Source: Paulownia fortunei
Lineage: Eukaryota > Streptophyta > Magnoliopsida > Lamiales > Paulowniaceae
Assembly (NCBI GenBank): GCA_019321725.1
Contig: CM033105.1
Coordinates: forward strand, 12,909,632 to 12,973,631
Direction: 5' to 3'
DNA length: 64,000 nt
Below are positions 60,719 through 64,000 of the stretch, piece after piece; position 1 is the stretch's first letter, and each line of letters starts with the position of its first letter. A model generated the notes under the pieces. The model worked only from the letters and a program-made list of their open reading frames with translations. It had not been told where the DNA came from and searched no databases. Made by a program: the position numbers and the translations under genes.

Positions 60719-62770
60719 TGTAACACCCCTTAACCTAACTGCAAATCCTAAACAAGCTAATACAATTAAGTCAAGAAATGTTAACTTTTCAACAATACTA
60801 GAGTTATGGTTTTAATAAAAGTTCTCCTTTTTGGCTATAAGAGAAAGAAATTAAATTCATTTGTTGTTTCATTTCATTTTAAACACACCATATACATAAA
60901 TCAAAATTGAGTACATATGTTTACAAAACCATAATAGAGCGGTATATTTAAAAATAAAATAGAATTTCATAATAGGCTACAAAATAGCTTGTAGCATGGA
61001 ATATGAACAAATCTGTGTCTGGCCACTCTTGAGACTCAGTCAACCTCTAAACATGTACATTTCCACCTGCATCACATGAATCTATTGAGCTAAAGGATCA
61101 GTAAGGTGAAACTGATGCAATAACAAATAACAAACATGCACATCTCATAAATCATTAAGTGCATTATTCAATTTAATAACTTTTATTCATAAATCATTCT
61201 TTAGGGCCCTTGAAGTGTGGTACCTAACTAAGAGCGATAGATCGTGGTTTTCGAAACCTATTCATAATGATTGGCCAATAAGAGAAATAATACGGGGTTT
61301 TCATACTTGCTCTTTCAACCTTAGGTATTAATCGTATTCTAACTCATACACTGTGGCTTTCCTATACTGATTTTTCAACCTCAAGCATTTGCCACCATTT
61401 TTTGGGTCCACCGGTCCATCCCGCATCCCTTGCCTACCCGACCATTAATCAAGTACCATACTTCATTTTCAAAAACCTCATCGTATTCTTAATGTAGTAT
61501 CATGCTTCATGAACCATGTATGCATCAAACATTACATAATTTGACAAATAATGACAATTATATTAAAACATGAACAACATTATATGATTCTTGTGATACA
61601 GCAAATAAAAGTTTCAACTTACCTCAAGTCCTCTTTATGCTAAGTGAAAAGGTTAATCTCTTTGGAAGATTGGATGTGTTAAATGCCTAACATAATCAAA
61701 TCTTGTACCTTTCAATATCCTTTTAATAAATTACATAATCTATTCCAATTAAAATCATACACACTTTTCAATTATTTATAGGCACTTCCAATTTAAATAT
61801 AATCATTACAAGATCAATAGAAATAAATAAATTAGGTATATTTCATAAGGCTATCAATTTTTGCTAGAAACTAACTTAACTAGCTTGGTTTTGGCTTCAA
61901 GTGCAACCCACTTAAGTTTTCAATCATACAAAAAGATACTAAAACATGTAACCATCCAAGATACCATAAATTCATCATAAGAAACATTGAAAAAAAATAT
62001 ACCTTGATTAGATTAGAATTATGGTTTTCAAGCTTAAAGGGGAGAAACTTGTTCTAGTTTGTGTTTTATGGATTCCTATGGATTGAATTCAATTTTTGTG
62101 AGTATGAGAGTGTAGAAATTTGGGAGAAATTTGGAGAAGAAGGGCTGGTCATTTTTTAGGGTCTTCCATAAGAAAATATAGTTAAAATGACTTCTTTGAC
62201 ATTTCAAAGAGAGGTAACTGGAGGGTGATGATTGGTTGCATTATGCTTGGTGTCTTCTCATGCCAAAAGCCACGTTTATGGGCTAGGGAGATGACAAAGA
62301 TTGATGCTTTGGTGTTATAATCAAGTGTAATGTGGTTTAGAATGATTTCATGCAACCTAGTCAACCTATAAATCAAATTGCACCATTTCGCATACTTTTA
62401 ATTCTTAGCCAAATGTAAATATTTCAAGCAAATATTTAGGCAAATAATCACTTTAGAATGTAACAAGTATGAAGGCAATACGAATAATTTATTTCATGGC
62501 CATTCAACACATCAATCTTTCTAAACCGAGATACCGAGCTTTTCCCTACAAAAAGGCACTTAAGGAATATGTTAAATCAAGAAATAAAAGTTTGATCTCA
62601 TATTTCATGTACTAATGCACGTTAAGCATAACTAGAGCATATAGTAATAATTATTCATATTAGTGCAATCATGCTATTTGTATGCCATAATCCGATAATG
62701 CACATTGATTAGATGCATATTCATGCAAGAGGCTTATTATTGGCTATGTAGGAGAGAATTGGGCATTACA
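60719..62770 (-). mobile_element. Gypsy-type solo LTR inserted in copia-4
   Basis: A 2052-bp segment begins TGTAACACCCC and ends GGGCATTACA on the plus strand, an LTR in minus orientation (TGTAATGCCC...GGGGTGTTACA). There is no internal gypsy sequence. The flanks are GTACT (60714-60718) and ATACT (62771-62775), a five-base duplication with one transition. The copia sequence resumes on the right. It is a different family from the Del-like LTRs above. Short frames inside have no known domain. Confidence 0.82.
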
Positions 62771-62775
62771 ATACT

Positions 62776-64000
62776 AATGGGTTTCGACATTATATTCGGT
62801 AAGAGGTTTCCTCAATAGTCAACACCTTGACTTTGAGTGAAACCTTTTTATTCCAATTATACCTTATAGGTCATCACATTTCCCTGTAATCCAAGCTTCC
62901 ACTTGCAGACCCATTTACAGCCAATGGGTACTATACCCTGTGGTGGGTCCACCAAGGTCCGTACCTTATTGCGGTACACTTAGTCCATACTAAATGGTAT
63001 TTTGTTAATTTTCCTGAATTAATGTCATACATCAATGTTCCCTTTTGAATCAATATTCAAGGTAATCCTTCTGTACTTAAAATTTAGTAATTTGTTAGTG
63101 TACCATTGCCTTTTACGAGAGAATTCATGGTTCTCGAATTTTTTCAAGATCTAGCCCTTTTCTATCCAATAGAAAACACCTTTCTACAAGAAGGTCACAT
63201 TCCTCAAAACAAACACTTTAGATTTGATAAATCATAGAAGTGGTATCCAGCGGATTCATTTGGATACCCCATAAATTAGTATAAATTGGATCTTGCATCT
63301 AACCTATCTCTTATTAACCTCTTTGCACAAGCAGGACTCTTCGTACCCTTAGGTATGTGGAGTTTTTCTGATATCATATCTATTATGATATTTTTGAGCA
63401 TCGACTTTGGTGACGTTCTTCATAAGAGTGCCATTGATTCTAGGGTATAATCATCGTATGAAAGAGAGAGAGCTTAGTGAAACTCAACAATGACTCACCT
63501 TTTTGAGAATCCTATTCTCCATTAAATAATCAAAGAACTCACCGCCATAGTATTTATTTCCTCGATCATGTTGATGAGTTTTAATACTTTTGTTGGTTTT
63601 ATTCTCTACCTCACATCCAGATTTTTTGAACTCTTCCAAGTATTTAGAGTAATGAAGTAAGAATAGTTCACTTGCGCACTAACATTTAGTAGACTGAATA
63701 CTATTCTTTTGGATCAAATCTAAAATGGTGCCTTGGTCCATTTATCCCACAAATGATGATTTGGTCATCCTACCCTTAAGATAACATTCACAAGTCGACA
63801 TTACATGCAAGTCCAAGAGGACAAGCAAACAAGCTATCTTGTGAATTCTTTCTTTAGGGATATGACCTAACATAGCATATTACAATTATATATAAGTATA
63901 AATATCTAAACTTATCTTGTTGATTTTGTTAGATGTAATTTTTACAGTAGTGTCAATTAATTGCCAAAGTACAAACATCAAGAGTCATGGAACATTTCCA
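62776..64000 (-). pseudogene. Copia-4 RT start and integrase remnant
   Basis: Blocks match copia-1 and copia-3: 62890-62970 (plus-strand AAGCTTCCACTTGCAGACCC, the RT start), 63140-63290 (the GYPNKSIGYYFYD region), and 63600-63870 (integrase start and GAG-pre-integrase). There are many stops and shifts and no frame above 60 codons. The element continues beyond the window. Confidence 0.72.

Larger units (their letters stand above)
57327..64000 (-). mobile_element. Ty1/copia retrotransposon copia-4, minus strand, continues past window
   Basis: The 3' LTR (57327-59543) opens TGTTGGGTACGC on the plus strand and ends CACTACTCTAACA. A polypurine tract (59544-59559; plus strand ATATCCCACTTGCCCT) and a decayed RNase H and RT region follow. 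A gypsy solo LTR (60719-62770) interrupts it. RT, integrase and GAG-pre-integrase remnants continue to the window end. The 5' part lies outside. Confidence 0.83.

Noticed and set aside
1..64000. Search for host genes, tRNA, rRNA or resistance-type genes outside the mobile elements
   Set aside because: All long frames belong to retroelement domains or their shadows. The tRNA-like matches are primer-binding sites. I saw no cloverleaf or rRNA signature by eye, though a tRNA scan was not possible.

Overview
This 64 kb window is AT-rich plant nuclear DNA consisting almost entirely of nested, decayed LTR retrotransposons. The evidence is long TG...CA LTRs, tRNA primer-binding sites, gag/pol domains typical of plant Ty3/gypsy and Ty1/copia families, and one plant-type L1 LINE. 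The copia LTRs carry many AATTAATT runs. I see no intact host gene, tRNA, rRNA or CRISPR array. The species cannot be named from this sequence; a large, repeat-rich angiosperm genome fits.

Layout. (1) 1-14017, plus strand: an Athila/Tat-like gypsy element whose 5' LTR is cut by the window edge. It has a tRNA-Asp-like primer site, decayed gag-pro-RT-RH-int, and, in the 3' position where such elements often carry an env-like ORF, an open reading frame fused to most of a plant LOG protein (cytokinin riboside 5'-monophosphate phosphoribohydrolase). Its 3' LTR lost about 0.5 kb and holds a minus-strand Del/Tekay-like LTR with a pol end (10180 to about 13418). The element itself sits in another Del-like LTR (14018-15839). 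(2) 15840-29197, minus strand: the pol end of that Del element, fused at a microhomology to copia-1 (to 23428). Copia-1 lies in the leader of copia-2, whose LTR is split by a Del-like solo LTR (24032-27102) with CATAC target duplications. (3) 29198-39560: a minus-strand L1 LINE split by a young plus-strand Del-like element (30025-38814) flanked by TGCCC. (4) 39640-53871: a 5'-truncated plus-strand copia whose LTR abuts, head to head, a complete minus-strand copia (44713-53871). (5) 53872-64000: copia LTR fragments in both orientations, then a minus-strand copia whose coding region is split by a gypsy solo LTR (60719-62770).

How the parts work together: the pol genes are all broken. Wherever I could read the stop codons in context they fit C:G to T:A changes, as expected for methylated, silenced DNA. 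The most notable item is the LOG-retrotransposon chimera at about 6882-7911. It keeps the PGGxGTxxE phosphoribohydrolase motif and an uninterrupted 239-codon frame, while the gag and pol genes in the same element carry many stops.
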